From NCBI GenBank assembly GCA_046049675.1, contig JBJORA010000074.1, forward strand, positions 34,524 through 98,523: a stretch of 64,000 bases of DNA. Reading direction: 5' to 3'. Source of the stretch: CAIXQW01 sp046049675 (GTDB lineage Bacteria; Bacteroidota; Bacteroidia; Chitinophagales; Chitinophagaceae). This document shows, in pieces, positions 1 to 8,954 of the stretch; position 1 is the stretch's first letter; every line of letters begins with the position of its first letter. A program made the position numbers and the translations under genes. The notes beneath the pieces were generated by a model. It was not told the origin of the DNA, did no database searches, and worked only from the letters and a program-made list of their open reading frames with translations.

Positions 1-2
1 AC

Positions 3-494
3 TCGCTCTTTTACAAAATTGGCGTTACCTATGTGTTGCAAAGCGAGTGGGAAAAAGCCATGAAAAGCTATGCCGTTGCGTATAGCCTCAATAAGAACAA
101 TGCCAATTACAGTGTTGCCCTTGGCGATTGCTATTTGCAATTGCAAAGCAATAAGGACGCAATTGTATGTTACTTAAATGCGGTGCGCCTAAAGCCAAGC
201 AATCGGAATGTTTGGATGGCATTGCTGCGCGGCTTATACATGAGCGAGCTTTACGACGAAATGCTCAACCAATGCGTTATCGCGCAGGAATATTGCGACA
301 ATAAGCCAGAGTTTTTGTACTATCAATTAGCAGGCAAATTGGCCTTAGGCAAGATAAAGGAGGCCACGCTTGCGCTTGAGCACGCCTTGCAAGTAGCGCC
401 ACGTAAGTTATCGGTACTCAAGGTGTTAGACCCCGAAATTTTGCACCATCCAAGTATTGCAGAGGTTTTGCTGCGAAATAAGCGCAAAAAATAG
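3..494 (+). CDS. TPR repeat protein, C-terminal part (5' end outside window)
   Basis: The frame is open from the left edge (S-L-F-Y-K-I-G-V-T-Y...) to the TAG at 492-494, so this is the end of a longer gene; the GTG at 33 is internal, not a start. The visible 163 residues form helix pairs with TPR-type spacing (a W/Y-x-x-A-M-x-x-Y pattern, then G-D-C-Y-L-Q, then A-I-V-C-Y-L-N-A). TPRs act as protein-protein scaffolds; no catalytic motif is seen. The C-terminus is basic (NKRKK). It is followed by a 71-bp gap and ruvA. The partner and compartment cannot be told from this fragment. Confidence 0.75.
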   Translation, partial: SLFYKIGVTYVLQSEWEKAMKSYAVAYSLNKNNANYSVALGDCYLQLQSNKDAIVCYLNAVRLKPSNRNVWMALLRGLYMSELYDEMLNQCVIAQEYCDNKPEFLYYQLAGKLALGKIKEATLALEHALQVAPRKLSVLKVLDPEILHHPSIAEVLLRNKRKK

Positions 495-551
495 GCAAAA
501 GTTCAGCTTTTCTTATGTTTCCTTTAACAGAAAGTGCAGGCCTTGTTAACG

Positions 552-559
552 TATCTTCG
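552..559 (+). promoter_or_regulatory. Putative -7 box (TATCTTCG) of ruvA-sprA
   Basis: TATCTTCG matches the Bacteroidota -7 consensus TAnnTTTG with one change and ends 6 nt before the ruvA ATG. The identical octamer precedes the comA-like gene at 47078-47085. No clear -33 TTTG is visible. Confidence 0.4.
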
Positions 560-565
560 TAGGCT

Positions 566-1150
566 ATGATAGCCTTTGTGGAGGGCGGTTTTGTACATAA
601 AGCACCTGGGGTAACTTGGGTAAACGTAAATGGCTTGGGTTACGAGGTCAATACGAGTTTGCATACTTACGAAAAAATTCAAAATTTATCGCAAGGACGC
701 CTGCTTACCTACCTTAAGGTAAGTGAGGATGCACACACGCTTTATGGCTTTTACGATCAAGCTGAGAAAAACTTGTTCACCCACCTCATTAGCGTCAATG
801 GTGTAGGCGCAGCCACAGCACGAGTAATGCTAAGCGGTATGCAGCCAAACGAAATAGCTAATGCAATTGCTAGTGGCGATGTCAAGTTACTAGAGCGCGT
901 AAAAGGCATCGGTGCAAAAACTGCACAACGCATAGTGTTAGAATTACGTGAAAAAATAGCCAAATCAGATATTTTAGGCTCCGAAATAGCCTCGCCAGAA
1001 AATAATTTGAAAACTGATGCGTTTAATGCGCTAGTAAGTTTAGGCATAGCGCGCAATAATGCAGCTGATGCCATTACAAAAGTTTTGAAGAACGATCCAC
1101 AAATAACAGATGTGCAAGAACTCATAAAACTTGCATTAAAAGCCATTTAA
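566..1150 (+). CDS. ruvA: Holliday junction branch migration protein RuvA
   Basis: RuvA binds the four-way Holliday junction as a tetramer and loads the RuvB motor during recombination and repair. The 194-residue length is normal. The N-terminal OB fold starts M-I-A-F-V-E-G and contains VNGLGYEV. Two helix-hairpin-helix motifs follow at about residues 72-90 (LISVNGVGAATARVML) and 107-125 (LLERVKGIGAKTAQRIV). A C-terminal three-helix RuvB-contact domain starts at DAFNALVSLG. The ATG at 566 lies 6 nt after a TATCTTCG box, so the transcript may have almost no leader. sprA begins 7 nt after the stop, so the two are probably co-transcribed. Confidence 0.97.
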   Translation: MIAFVEGGFVHKAPGVTWVNVNGLGYEVNTSLHTYEKIQNLSQGRLLTYLKVSEDAHTLYGFYDQAEKNLFTHLISVNGVGAATARVMLSGMQPNEIANAIASGDVKLLERVKGIGAKTAQRIVLELREKIAKSDILGSEIASPENNLKTDAFNALVSLGIARNNAADAITKVLKNDPQITDVQELIKLALKAI

Positions 1151-1157
1151 GCAAAGC

Positions 1158-4100
1158 GTGTTGAAGGTAAAAGTGAATTATAGATTTGGAGTGCTTGCAG
1201 CAGTGTCGCTTGTAGTAGTATTTGCGTACACGATGTCGGGGCAGCGCAATGCATGGGCTGGCTTGACGGACGGCAATGGCCTAACGCCACCTGATTCTAA
1301 TGACAAGAAAGGCGATTCGCTCAAGTATAAGATAACAGATCGTCTTAATGATAAAACTACCGAAGGGCCAAAGTATGAGTTTGACCTAAAGGACCCGAAG
1401 AACTTACAAACAGAAGTGGAGTACGATACTGCTACTGGTATGTACACCATTAAAGAAAAAATTGGTAGCCAGTATTTTCGCTCGCCTGGCTATTTGACTT
1501 TTGCAGAGTATATGAAGTTGCAAGGCAGTAAAGACGAAGCTGCCTATTGGAAAAAGCGTTCAACTAGCTTTGGTACAATTACTAAAAAAGGCAATCCTGC
1601 ACCGAGTTTAGATCTAGGTGGCGAAATTTTTGATCGTCTATTTGGTGGTACTGGTATTGAGGTAAAACCTACAGGTAATGTAGACTTAGGCTTTGGCTTT
1701 ATTCGCGAAAATGTACAAAACCCGCAAATGCCTATTAATCAGCGTAAGTATGGTACTTTTGATTTTACCAACGACTTCAACCTCAACATGTTGGCGAAAG
1801 TTGGCGATAAAATGCGCATGAACTTTACGTACAACACCAAGGCAACATTTGATTTTGAAAATCAAACAAAACTTGGTTGGGTTGGTAAAGAAGATCAAAT
1901 TATTAAGCGCGTAGATCTTGGTCAAGTATCGTTTCCATTAAAGGGTACACTTATTCAAGGTGTGCGTGGTTTATTTGGTATTGGTATGCAAGCGCAGTTT
2001 GGTCGTCTTATGCTGAACGGTGTAGCAAGTCAACAAAAAAGTAAGCGCGAGAGTATTCAAATACAAGGTGGTGCACAAACTCAAAGATTTGCTGTAAGCG
2101 CCGATCAATACGATGTCAATAGGCACTTCTTACTAGATCAACAGTTCCGCAGCAACTACAATCGTGCGCTAGAAAAATTCCCGCTTATACAAAGCCAAGC
2201 CAATATCACTAAGATAGAAGTATGGGTTACTAACCGAAATGGTTCAACCAACGACGCACGAGATGTAGTAGCATTAGCAGACCTTGGTGAGGTAAATCCT
2301 TATCTTACTTCGTATACCAAGCCAGGCAAAACAGTTGCGGCAAATGATGCCAATAGTTTGTATCAAACGATTAATCAAACACCAGGTGCGAGAGAGCTTG
2401 CCCGTGTTGTAGGAACGCTTAACGCATTAAACTTGCAAGGCATCCGCGACTATGAGCGCACCTTTGCACGTAAGCTTAATCCAAGCGAGTATTCGTTTAA
2501 TCCGAAGCTTGGATTTATTAGCCTTAATACCTACCTCAATCCAGACGATGTTGTAGGTGTAGCTTATCAGTACACGTACAACGGTCGTGTTCAGCAAGTG
2601 GGCGAATTTGCACAAGATGTACCACCAGATAGTACAGTGCCTAAAGTACTTTTCTTAAAACTATTAAAGAGCACTACAAACAATCCTAAGTTGCCAATTT
2701 GGGATTTGATGATGAAGAATGTGTACAGCCTTGGTACTGGCAATTTGAGTAAAGAGGAGTTCCGCTTAAATGTAGTATACCAAGATCCTGCAGGTGCGGA
2801 TAAAAGATTCCTACCAGAAAGCAATTTCATTGAAGATCCTATTTTGCGCCTCGTAAATTTAGATCGCTTAAATAATCAAACTGATCCTCAACCCGATGGT
2901 GTGTTCGATTGGGTAGAAGGTGTAACTGTACTTCAACAACAAGGTAAGATTATTTTTCCGGTACTTGAGCCTTTTGGTGAAGACTTAAAGTATGCGTATG
3001 GCGGCAACACTTCGCTAGAGAAAAAATATCTATATCGTCAATTATATGATAGTACATTGATAGTTGCTCAAATGTTTCCGCAACTCAATCGTTTCTACAT
3101 CAAAGGTTCTTACAAAGGCACAGCAGCAGGTGAAATTTATTTAGGTGCATTTAATATTCCTGCTGGTAGTGTACAAGTTACGGCAGGTGGTTCGCCATTG
3201 GTAGAAAATGTTGACTATCGCGTGGACTATGGTTTGGGTCGTGTAACAATTTTGAACCAAGGCTTATTGAGTAGTGGTCAAACAATTAATGTGAGTTATG
3301 AAAATAATGCCAACTTTAGTTTTCAGCAGCAAAACCTAACTGGCTTACGTGCAGATTATTTTGTAAACAAAAAGACCAATATTGGTGGCACCTTGATGCG
3401 CTTCACCGAAAGACCATTTGGCAATAAGGTTGTTTTTGGTGAAGATCCAATTAAAAATACCGTTGCAGGTTTAGATGCCAATTATCAAAGCGATGCACCA
3501 TGGCTAACGCGCCTTGCAGATAAGTTGCCAATTTACAGCACTACAGCACCGAGCTTGGTTACTGCAAAGGCAGAAGTGGCCGGTATTTTCCCAGGATCAA
3601 GTAAAATAATTAATCAGGGTGGCGAAAGCACAATTTATATCGACGATTTTGAAAGTACACGCGGTAGCTACGATTTGAAGTTTCCGCTTACAAGTTGGAA
3701 TTTGGCAAGCGTGCCTCGCGGCGCAGTGGATGCTAGCGGTCGCATTCTTTTTCCTGAGTCGGACGATATTAATAGTACAAAGAGTGGCATGAATCGTGCT
3801 TTACTAAGTTGGTACAATATTGATCCGTGTTTGAACAGCCCACGTAATAGTGGCAACTGTATGCCAGATCATATTCGCAATGATAAGGAGCAATTAAGCA
3901 GTCCGTACATTTACCAAGTAGGCGTGCAAGACGTGTTTCCTCAGCGTAATGTAACAAGTTTTGGTACAGCGCTTACAACTTTAGATTTGGCATACTTTCC
4001 AAACAAGCGTGGCCCTTATAATTATGATGTGCGTGGCATCAATTTAGATGGTACGCTTAAAAATCCAAGCGATCGTTGGGCGGGCATTACACGTTATATT

Positions 4101-7100
4101 GACCAAAGCGACTTCGAACAGAGTAACGTAGAGTTCATTGAATTCTGGATGATGGATCCGTATTTGTTCAATACAAATACGAAAGGTGGTTCATTGTATT
4201 TTAACCTTGGTAATATCAGCGAAGACATACTTAAAGATAGCCGTAAGAGTTTCGAAAATGGTATGCCGTATCCATTTGATGCGAATAAAGTGCAACAAAC
4301 TAATTTGGCACAGATACCACAGTTTCAGCAAACAGTAAACTTTGCATTCGCAAACGAAGAAGCTGCGCGTGCACGCCAAGATGTTGGCTACGATGGTTGC
4401 GATGATCAAGAAGAACAAACAAAATTTAGCAGCTATCTAAGCGAGCTAGGCAATACGGTTGGTACAAATAGTCCTGTGTATCAGCAGGCATTGGCTGACC
4501 CAAGTAACGATAACTTCCACTTCTTTCAGGGTGCTGACTACGATAGCGCACAATTGAGCATCATTGATCGCTATGCAAAGTACAATAACCCGCATGGCAA
4601 TAGCCCTGTTACATTGGGTACTGCGTTGTACAGTACAGCTTATACCAATTTGCCAGAAGGTGAAGATCTTAATCGTGATAATACGCTAAGTGAAACAGAA
4701 GCATACTATCAATACCGTATTGACATCAAGCCTAACATGCAAGTTGGTACTAACTATATCATCAACAAGCAAGTAAGTACACTAAGTAATATGCCAAATG
4801 GTAGTAGCTACAATGTTACATGGTATCAGTTTAGAGTGCCGATTAGACAATATACAAACACCGTTGGTAATATCAGTGATTTTAGAAGCATTCGTTTTAT
4901 GCGTATGTTCCTTACTGGATTTGAAGACAGCGTTATCATGCGTTTTGCTAAGCTAGAATTAGGTCGTAATATTTGGCGTAAGTATAGCTTCTCATTAAAG
5001 AATCCAAATGAGGTAGTACCAGAAGACGACAATAATGGCACGACGTTTAATCTTACAAGTGTGAGCGTTGAAGAAAATAGTGGCCGTACACCTATCCCTT
5101 ACAATACACCGCCAGGCATTATTCGCCAGCAACAACAAGTAAGTAGTGGTCAAAATATTCAGCTAAACGAGCAGAGTATTAGTATGCAAGTTTGCGGTTT
5201 AGAAGATGGTGATGCACGCGGCGCGTTTAAGCAAATTGGATGGAACCTTACACAGTTTGAGCGCTTACGCATGTTTACTCACTGCGAAAGTGTAGTAGGA
5301 GAGGCGCCTCTTAGTGATGGCGATTTACGTGCCTTTATTCGCTTAGGCAACGACTTTGGAACCAACTACTACGAGTATCAAATTCCGTTGAAAGTGAGTG
5401 TGCCACCAATTGGCGTTTCGCAAAGCGATTTGATATGGCCGGCAGAAAACGATATGAATGTACGCTTGCAAGATTTGGTTGACGCCAAAAATGCTCGTAA
5501 TGCAGCTAATGCATCCATACATTTACCTTATACGGTTACATTGCCTAATGGTGGCGTGATTAAGGTAGTAGGTAATCCTACTTTGGGCGATGTAAAAATG
5601 GCTTTGATCGGTGTGTACAATCCAACAACACAAGAGTACTCACGCAACGATGGTTTGAAGAAATGTGGTGAAGTGTGGTTCAATGAATTGCGTGTTGGCG
5701 GCATGAATGACAAAGCAGGTTATGCTGCAACTGCCAATGCGGATGTTCAAATTGCCGACCTAGGCACCTTGCGTATGAGTGGCGCTATGCATACTATTGG
5801 TTATGGCAATATTGATCAGAAGCTTATGCAGCGACTTCGCGATGATGCTTACCAATACAGTGTAAATGCCAACTTAAACGCAGGAAAATTATTCCCTAAA
5901 AATTGGGGTGTGACATTGCCGGTATTTGTTGGCCAAACACAAAATGTAAGTACACCACAATATGATCCTTACGATACAGATAATGAACTTAAAGCAAAAC
6001 TTCGCGGTATGAATAAAGACGAGGCCGACAGTTTGCGCAGTATTGCTCAAGATAAAATTACACAGCAGAGCATCAATTTTCAGAATGTAACAATAAGGCC
6101 TACAAAAAATGCTACCGCAGCTGTAAAGCCAGTATCCAAGGGCGCTACGCCAGATCAAGGCAAGGCAGGCAAAAACCAAGAGCAGCCAAAGCAAAAAGTG
6201 GTTAGTCCTTTAGCCTTGCAAAACTTTAATGCCAGTTATGCATTTACAAGAACACTTCGTCAAAATCCGTTGCTCATATTCGATAATATGGACGACCATA
6301 CGGGAAACTTCAATTATGCTTACTCTCCGCAAGCAAAAAGTATAGAGCCGTTCAAGAAGCTGGCTAAAAGCAAAAACAAGCATTTAGACAAATACTTGAC
6401 AATTATTCGCGACATCAATATTAAGCCATTGCCGAGCAATATTGTGTTTAATAACTCATTGCACCGTCAATTCGCGCAAACGCAGATACGAAATATAGAT
6501 GACGGTAACTACAAGTTGCCAACCACATACTATAAGTTCTTTACGTGGCAAAGGCAGTATACCTTCCGATGGGATCTTACGCGTAGCTTAAGCTTTGACT
6601 ATAATGCAACCAACCACTCCCGTATTGATGAGCCGAACGGCGCCATTAATACTGCCGAGAAAAAAGATACACTCTGGAATAATTTCTTGCGCGGCGGTAG
6701 AACTACTTTGTTCACACAAACATTCAATAGTACTTACACGCTTCCAATCAATAAAATTCCAATTTTAGATTTTGTAAGCAGTGCGCGCGTAACCTATAAT
6801 GGTACGTTCAATTATACTGCTAATAGTTTGGCAGCACGACAATTGGGTAACACGATTGGCAATACACAACAACGACAAATTAATGGCGACTTCAACTTTA
6901 CTAACTTATACAATAAGTGGAAATGGCTGCGTGTAGCCAATCAGCCTAAACCAACCACGCCAGGTAAGCCAGGTGCCAATGGCGCTAAAGGTGGAGCCGA
7001 CAATAAAGGCAAGGATGGTAAAGGTGCTGCAACAAAACCAGGTACAGGTAAAGGTCCTGCAAGTGGTAAAGATGCAGAGGTGCCTGGCAAGCGTGGCGGT

Positions 7101-8831
7101 AGCGATAAGGGTAGCAGTGTGCCAGGCAGGCCAGGCGATAGCAAAGATGTAGATCCTCGCAAACCAAAAGATGCAAAATCGCAAGACGCTAACAATAATG
7201 GTGGTGCCGATAAAGCAGAACCAGAAATTGTAATCAATACAGACACAAGTAAAATGAGTGTGGCTGACAAGAAAATTCTTGAACAAGTTAAAGGAAAAAC
7301 CTTTACAGAAAAACTCAAGAATTACGAAAAGCTCAAGCGTGCTGAGGAGAAGAAAAAGCGCCTTGCTGCTAAAAAAGCTGCTCGCGCTAAAAAACAAATG
7401 CCAGATGCACAACGTGTGGCTGGTCGTTTGCTTACAATGGTAAAACGCGCCAACTTTAGTTACCAAGAAAATTTTACAAGCAATTTGCCAGGCCTTATGG
7501 ATAGCACGCAGTTCTTTGGTGCCAATTGGCGAAGCCAGTATAATCGTTTGCCATATTCCTTTGGTGGACAACCAGACAGGGCTTATTTGGAAGCACTTAA
7601 TGGCTATAACCTTTTAAGTAGGGATAGTTTATTCAACTCAAATTTCCAGCAGACGTTTACTAGTAATTTTACAGCCACTGCAACTGTTGAGCCGTTTAGA
7701 GATGTTACGATCAACTTCAATATCAAAAAGGATTTCAATAAGGCTTACAATGAAATGTACAAGGATACTACAGGTAGTAGCGGCATGTATCACCTCAATC
7801 CGTACGAAACAGGCGGCATGAGCATGACCTTTTGGAGTTTCAAAACCTTGTTCCAACGCGAGGAGGTGCCGGGTGGTACATTAACACAGGCTTTTTACAA
7901 TTTTGAAAGCAATAGAAGTATTATTAGTAAGCGTTTAGGCTTAGCAAATCCATACATTAATGGCTTGGCTGATCCTAGCGACACCAATTATGCTAAAGGC
8001 TATACCCGCTATGCCCAGGAAGTTATTATACCAGCATTTTTGAGCGCTTATAGCGGCAAAGATCCGAATACATACCCACTCATCGAGAGTCAGCCCAATA
8101 AGGTAAGTGCTAATCCATTTAAGTCTTTGTTACCAATGCCGAACTGGCGTTTAACGTACAGCGGATTGGCGAAGTTGCCATTCTTCAAAGAGCATTTCAC
8201 AAACATTAATATTAGCCATGCATATAGCAATACCTTAAGCATGAATAGCTTTAATAGTAGCTTGTTATATCAAGATCAAATGATAACGGGCTTCCCATCG
8301 TTTGTAGATAGTGTAAGCGGTAATCTTGTACCATATTTCTTTGTGCCAAACATCACCATGCGTGAAGATTTTGCACCATTGATTGATGTGAACGCTACAC
8401 TTAAAAGCGGCGCAACAGTACACGTTGAATATAAGCAGGGCCGTCAGTTGAGTATGAGCTTATTGGATTTTCAGCTTACAGAAAACAGAACCAAAGAAAT
8501 AGTAGTTGGCGCAGGTGCAAGACTTAAGAAAATTACCTTGCCAATTCCTATTGCCGACATCAACAAGAAAAAGCGCGACATGAATATCCGTGCAGATTTT
8601 AGTATTCGTGACGATCAACACTTTGTACAGTTCTTGGATAGCCGTAATGTGCAAGCTACTCGCGGACAGTATGTGATGCGTATTAACCCAACTGTTGACT
8701 ATATCTATAGCCAGACTTTGACAGTAAGGGCTTATTTTGAGCGTACGCAAACGATTCCGTATACAAGTAACAACTACCCACGTACGAGCACGCGAGGCGG
8801 TATTCAATTGCGTTTCCTACTTGGTCAATAA
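1158..8831 (+). CDS. sprA: Cell surface protein SprA / Sov, T9SS outer-membrane translocon
   Basis: SprA (Sov in Porphyromonas) is the giant outer-membrane beta barrel through which type IX secretion cargo leaves the cell; in gliding Bacteroidota it is also needed for motility. The 2557 residues fit the family, at the long end. An N-terminal hydrophobic export segment (about residues 9-27) precedes beta-rich sequence full of aromatic strand ends, closing with an RGGIQLRFLLGQ strand typical of barrel termini. Start: GTG at 1158, with TTG at 1161 as alternative, 7 nt after ruvA. Odd feature: a G/K/P/D-rich low-complexity insert at about residues 1930-2024, followed by a Lys/Ala-rich stretch to about 2090, with a smaller K/Q/P-rich insert near 1655-1685. 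The ruvA-sprA linkage is consistent with other Bacteroidota. Several cargo candidates lie in this same window. Confidence 0.93.
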   Translation: MLKVKVNYRFGVLAAVSLVVVFAYTMSGQRNAWAGLTDGNGLTPPDSNDKKGDSLKYKITDRLNDKTTEGPKYEFDLKDPKNLQTEVEYDTATGMYTIKEKIGSQYFRSPGYLTFAEYMKLQGSKDEAAYWKKRSTSFGTITKKGNPAPSLDLGGEIFDRLFGGTGIEVKPTGNVDLGFGFIRENVQNPQMPINQRKYGTFDFTNDFNLNMLAKVGDKMRMNFTYNTKATFDFENQTKLGWVGKEDQIIKRVDLGQVSFPLKGTLIQGVRGLFGIGMQAQFGRLMLNGVASQQKSKRESIQIQGGAQTQRFAVSADQYDVNRHFLLDQQFRSNYNRALEKFPLIQSQANITKIEVWVTNRNGSTNDARDVVALADLGEVNPYLTSYTKPGKTVAANDANSLYQTINQTPGARELARVVGTLNALNLQGIRDYERTFARKLNPSEYSFNPKLGFISLNTYLNPDDVVGVAYQYTYNGRVQQVGEFAQDVPPDSTVPKVLFLKLLKSTTNNPKLPIWDLMMKNVYSLGTGNLSKEEFRLNVVYQDPAGADKRFLPESNFIEDPILRLVNLDRLNNQTDPQPDGVFDWVEGVTVLQQQGKIIFPVLEPFGEDLKYAYGGNTSLEKKYLYRQLYDSTLIVAQMFPQLNRFYIKGSYKGTAAGEIYLGAFNIPAGSVQVTAGGSPLVENVDYRVDYGLGRVTILNQGLLSSGQTINVSYENNANFSFQQQNLTGLRADYFVNKKTNIGGTLMRFTERPFGNKVVFGEDPIKNTVAGLDANYQSDAPWLTRLADKLPIYSTTAPSLVTAKAEVAGIFPGSSKIINQGGESTIYIDDFESTRGSYDLKFPLTSWNLASVPRGAVDASGRILFPESDDINSTKSGMNRALLSWYNIDPCLNSPRNSGNCMPDHIRNDKEQLSSPYIYQVGVQDVFPQRNVTSFGTALTTLDLAYFPNKRGPYNYDVRGINLDGTLKNPSDRWAGITRYIDQSDFEQSNVEFIEFWMMDPYLFNTNTKGGSLYFNLGNISEDILKDSRKSFENGMPYPFDANKVQQTNLAQIPQFQQTVNFAFANEEAARARQDVGYDGCDDQEEQTKFSSYLSELGNTVGTNSPVYQQALADPSNDNFHFFQGADYDSAQLSIIDRYAKYNNPHGNSPVTLGTALYSTAYTNLPEGEDLNRDNTLSETEAYYQYRIDIKPNMQVGTNYIINKQVSTLSNMPNGSSYNVTWYQFRVPIRQYTNTVGNISDFRSIRFMRMFLTGFEDSVIMRFAKLELGRNIWRKYSFSLKNPNEVVPEDDNNGTTFNLTSVSVEENSGRTPIPYNTPPGIIRQQQQVSSGQNIQLNEQSISMQVCGLEDGDARGAFKQIGWNLTQFERLRMFTHCESVVGEAPLSDGDLRAFIRLGNDFGTNYYEYQIPLKVSVPPIGVSQSDLIWPAENDMNVRLQDLVDAKNARNAANASIHLPYTVTLPNGGVIKVVGNPTLGDVKMALIGVYNPTTQEYSRNDGLKKCGEVWFNELRVGGMNDKAGYAATANADVQIADLGTLRMSGAMHTIGYGNIDQKLMQRLRDDAYQYSVNANLNAGKLFPKNWGVTLPVFVGQTQNVSTPQYDPYDTDNELKAKLRGMNKDEADSLRSIAQDKITQQSINFQNVTIRPTKNATAAVKPVSKGATPDQGKAGKNQEQPKQKVVSPLALQNFNASYAFTRTLRQNPLLIFDNMDDHTGNFNYAYSPQAKSIEPFKKLAKSKNKHLDKYLTIIRDINIKPLPSNIVFNNSLHRQFAQTQIRNIDDGNYKLPTTYYKFFTWQRQYTFRWDLTRSLSFDYNATNHSRIDEPNGAINTAEKKDTLWNNFLRGGRTTLFTQTFNSTYTLPINKIPILDFVSSARVTYNGTFNYTANSLAARQLGNTIGNTQQRQINGDFNFTNLYNKWKWLRVANQPKPTTPGKPGANGAKGGADNKGKDGKGAATKPGTGKGPASGKDAEVPGKRGGSDKGSSVPGRPGDSKDVDPRKPKDAKSQDANNNGGADKAEPEIVINTDTSKMSVADKKILEQVKGKTFTEKLKNYEKLKRAEEKKKRLAAKKAARAKKQMPDAQRVAGRLLTMVKRANFSYQENFTSNLPGLMDSTQFFGANWRSQYNRLPYSFGGQPDRAYLEALNGYNLLSRDSLFNSNFQQTFTSNFTATATVEPFRDVTINFNIKKDFNKAYNEMYKDTTGSSGMYHLNPYETGGMSMTFWSFKTLFQREEVPGGTLTQAFYNFESNRSIISKRLGLANPYINGLADPSDTNYAKGYTRYAQEVIIPAFLSAYSGKDPNTYPLIESQPNKVSANPFKSLLPMPNWRLTYSGLAKLPFFKEHFTNINISHAYSNTLSMNSFNSSLLYQDQMITGFPSFVDSVSGNLVPYFFVPNITMREDFAPLIDVNATLKSGATVHVEYKQGRQLSMSLLDFQLTENRTKEIVVGAGARLKKITLPIPIADINKKKRDMNIRADFSIRDDQHFVQFLDSRNVQATRGQYVMRINPTVDYIYSQTLTVRAYFERTQTIPYTSNNYPRTSTRGGIQLRFLLGQ

Positions 8832-8856
8832 CAAAAGCCAGTATTTTATCCACAAA

Positions 8857-8880
8857 CCCTAGCAATAGGGCGAGTTTTTC
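8857..8880 (+). terminator. Weak hairpin after sprA
   Basis: CCCTA-GCAA-TAGGG gives a 5-bp stem with a GNRA-type loop, followed by CGAG and five T. It is short for an intrinsic terminator, so readthrough into the DUF4175 gene is possible. Confidence 0.3.
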
Positions 8881-8954
8881 ACCAAACTTTATCAAAAACA
8901 ATACGTCGCAGGCATGCATAAAACCTGCACAAGTATGTAACTTGCAGGCAACAC

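Noticed and set aside
6906..7571. 221-codon minus-strand frame opposite sprA
   Set aside because: It lies over the low-complexity Lys/Ala/Gly segment of sprA, whose reverse complement is stop-poor; Phe/Cys/Thr-rich composition is not protein-like.
8908..8928. GCAGG/CCTGC inverted repeat before the DUF4175 gene, with a second GCAGG at 8944-8948
   Set aside because: Arms of only 5 bp and no conserved riboswitch-like core; likely chance.
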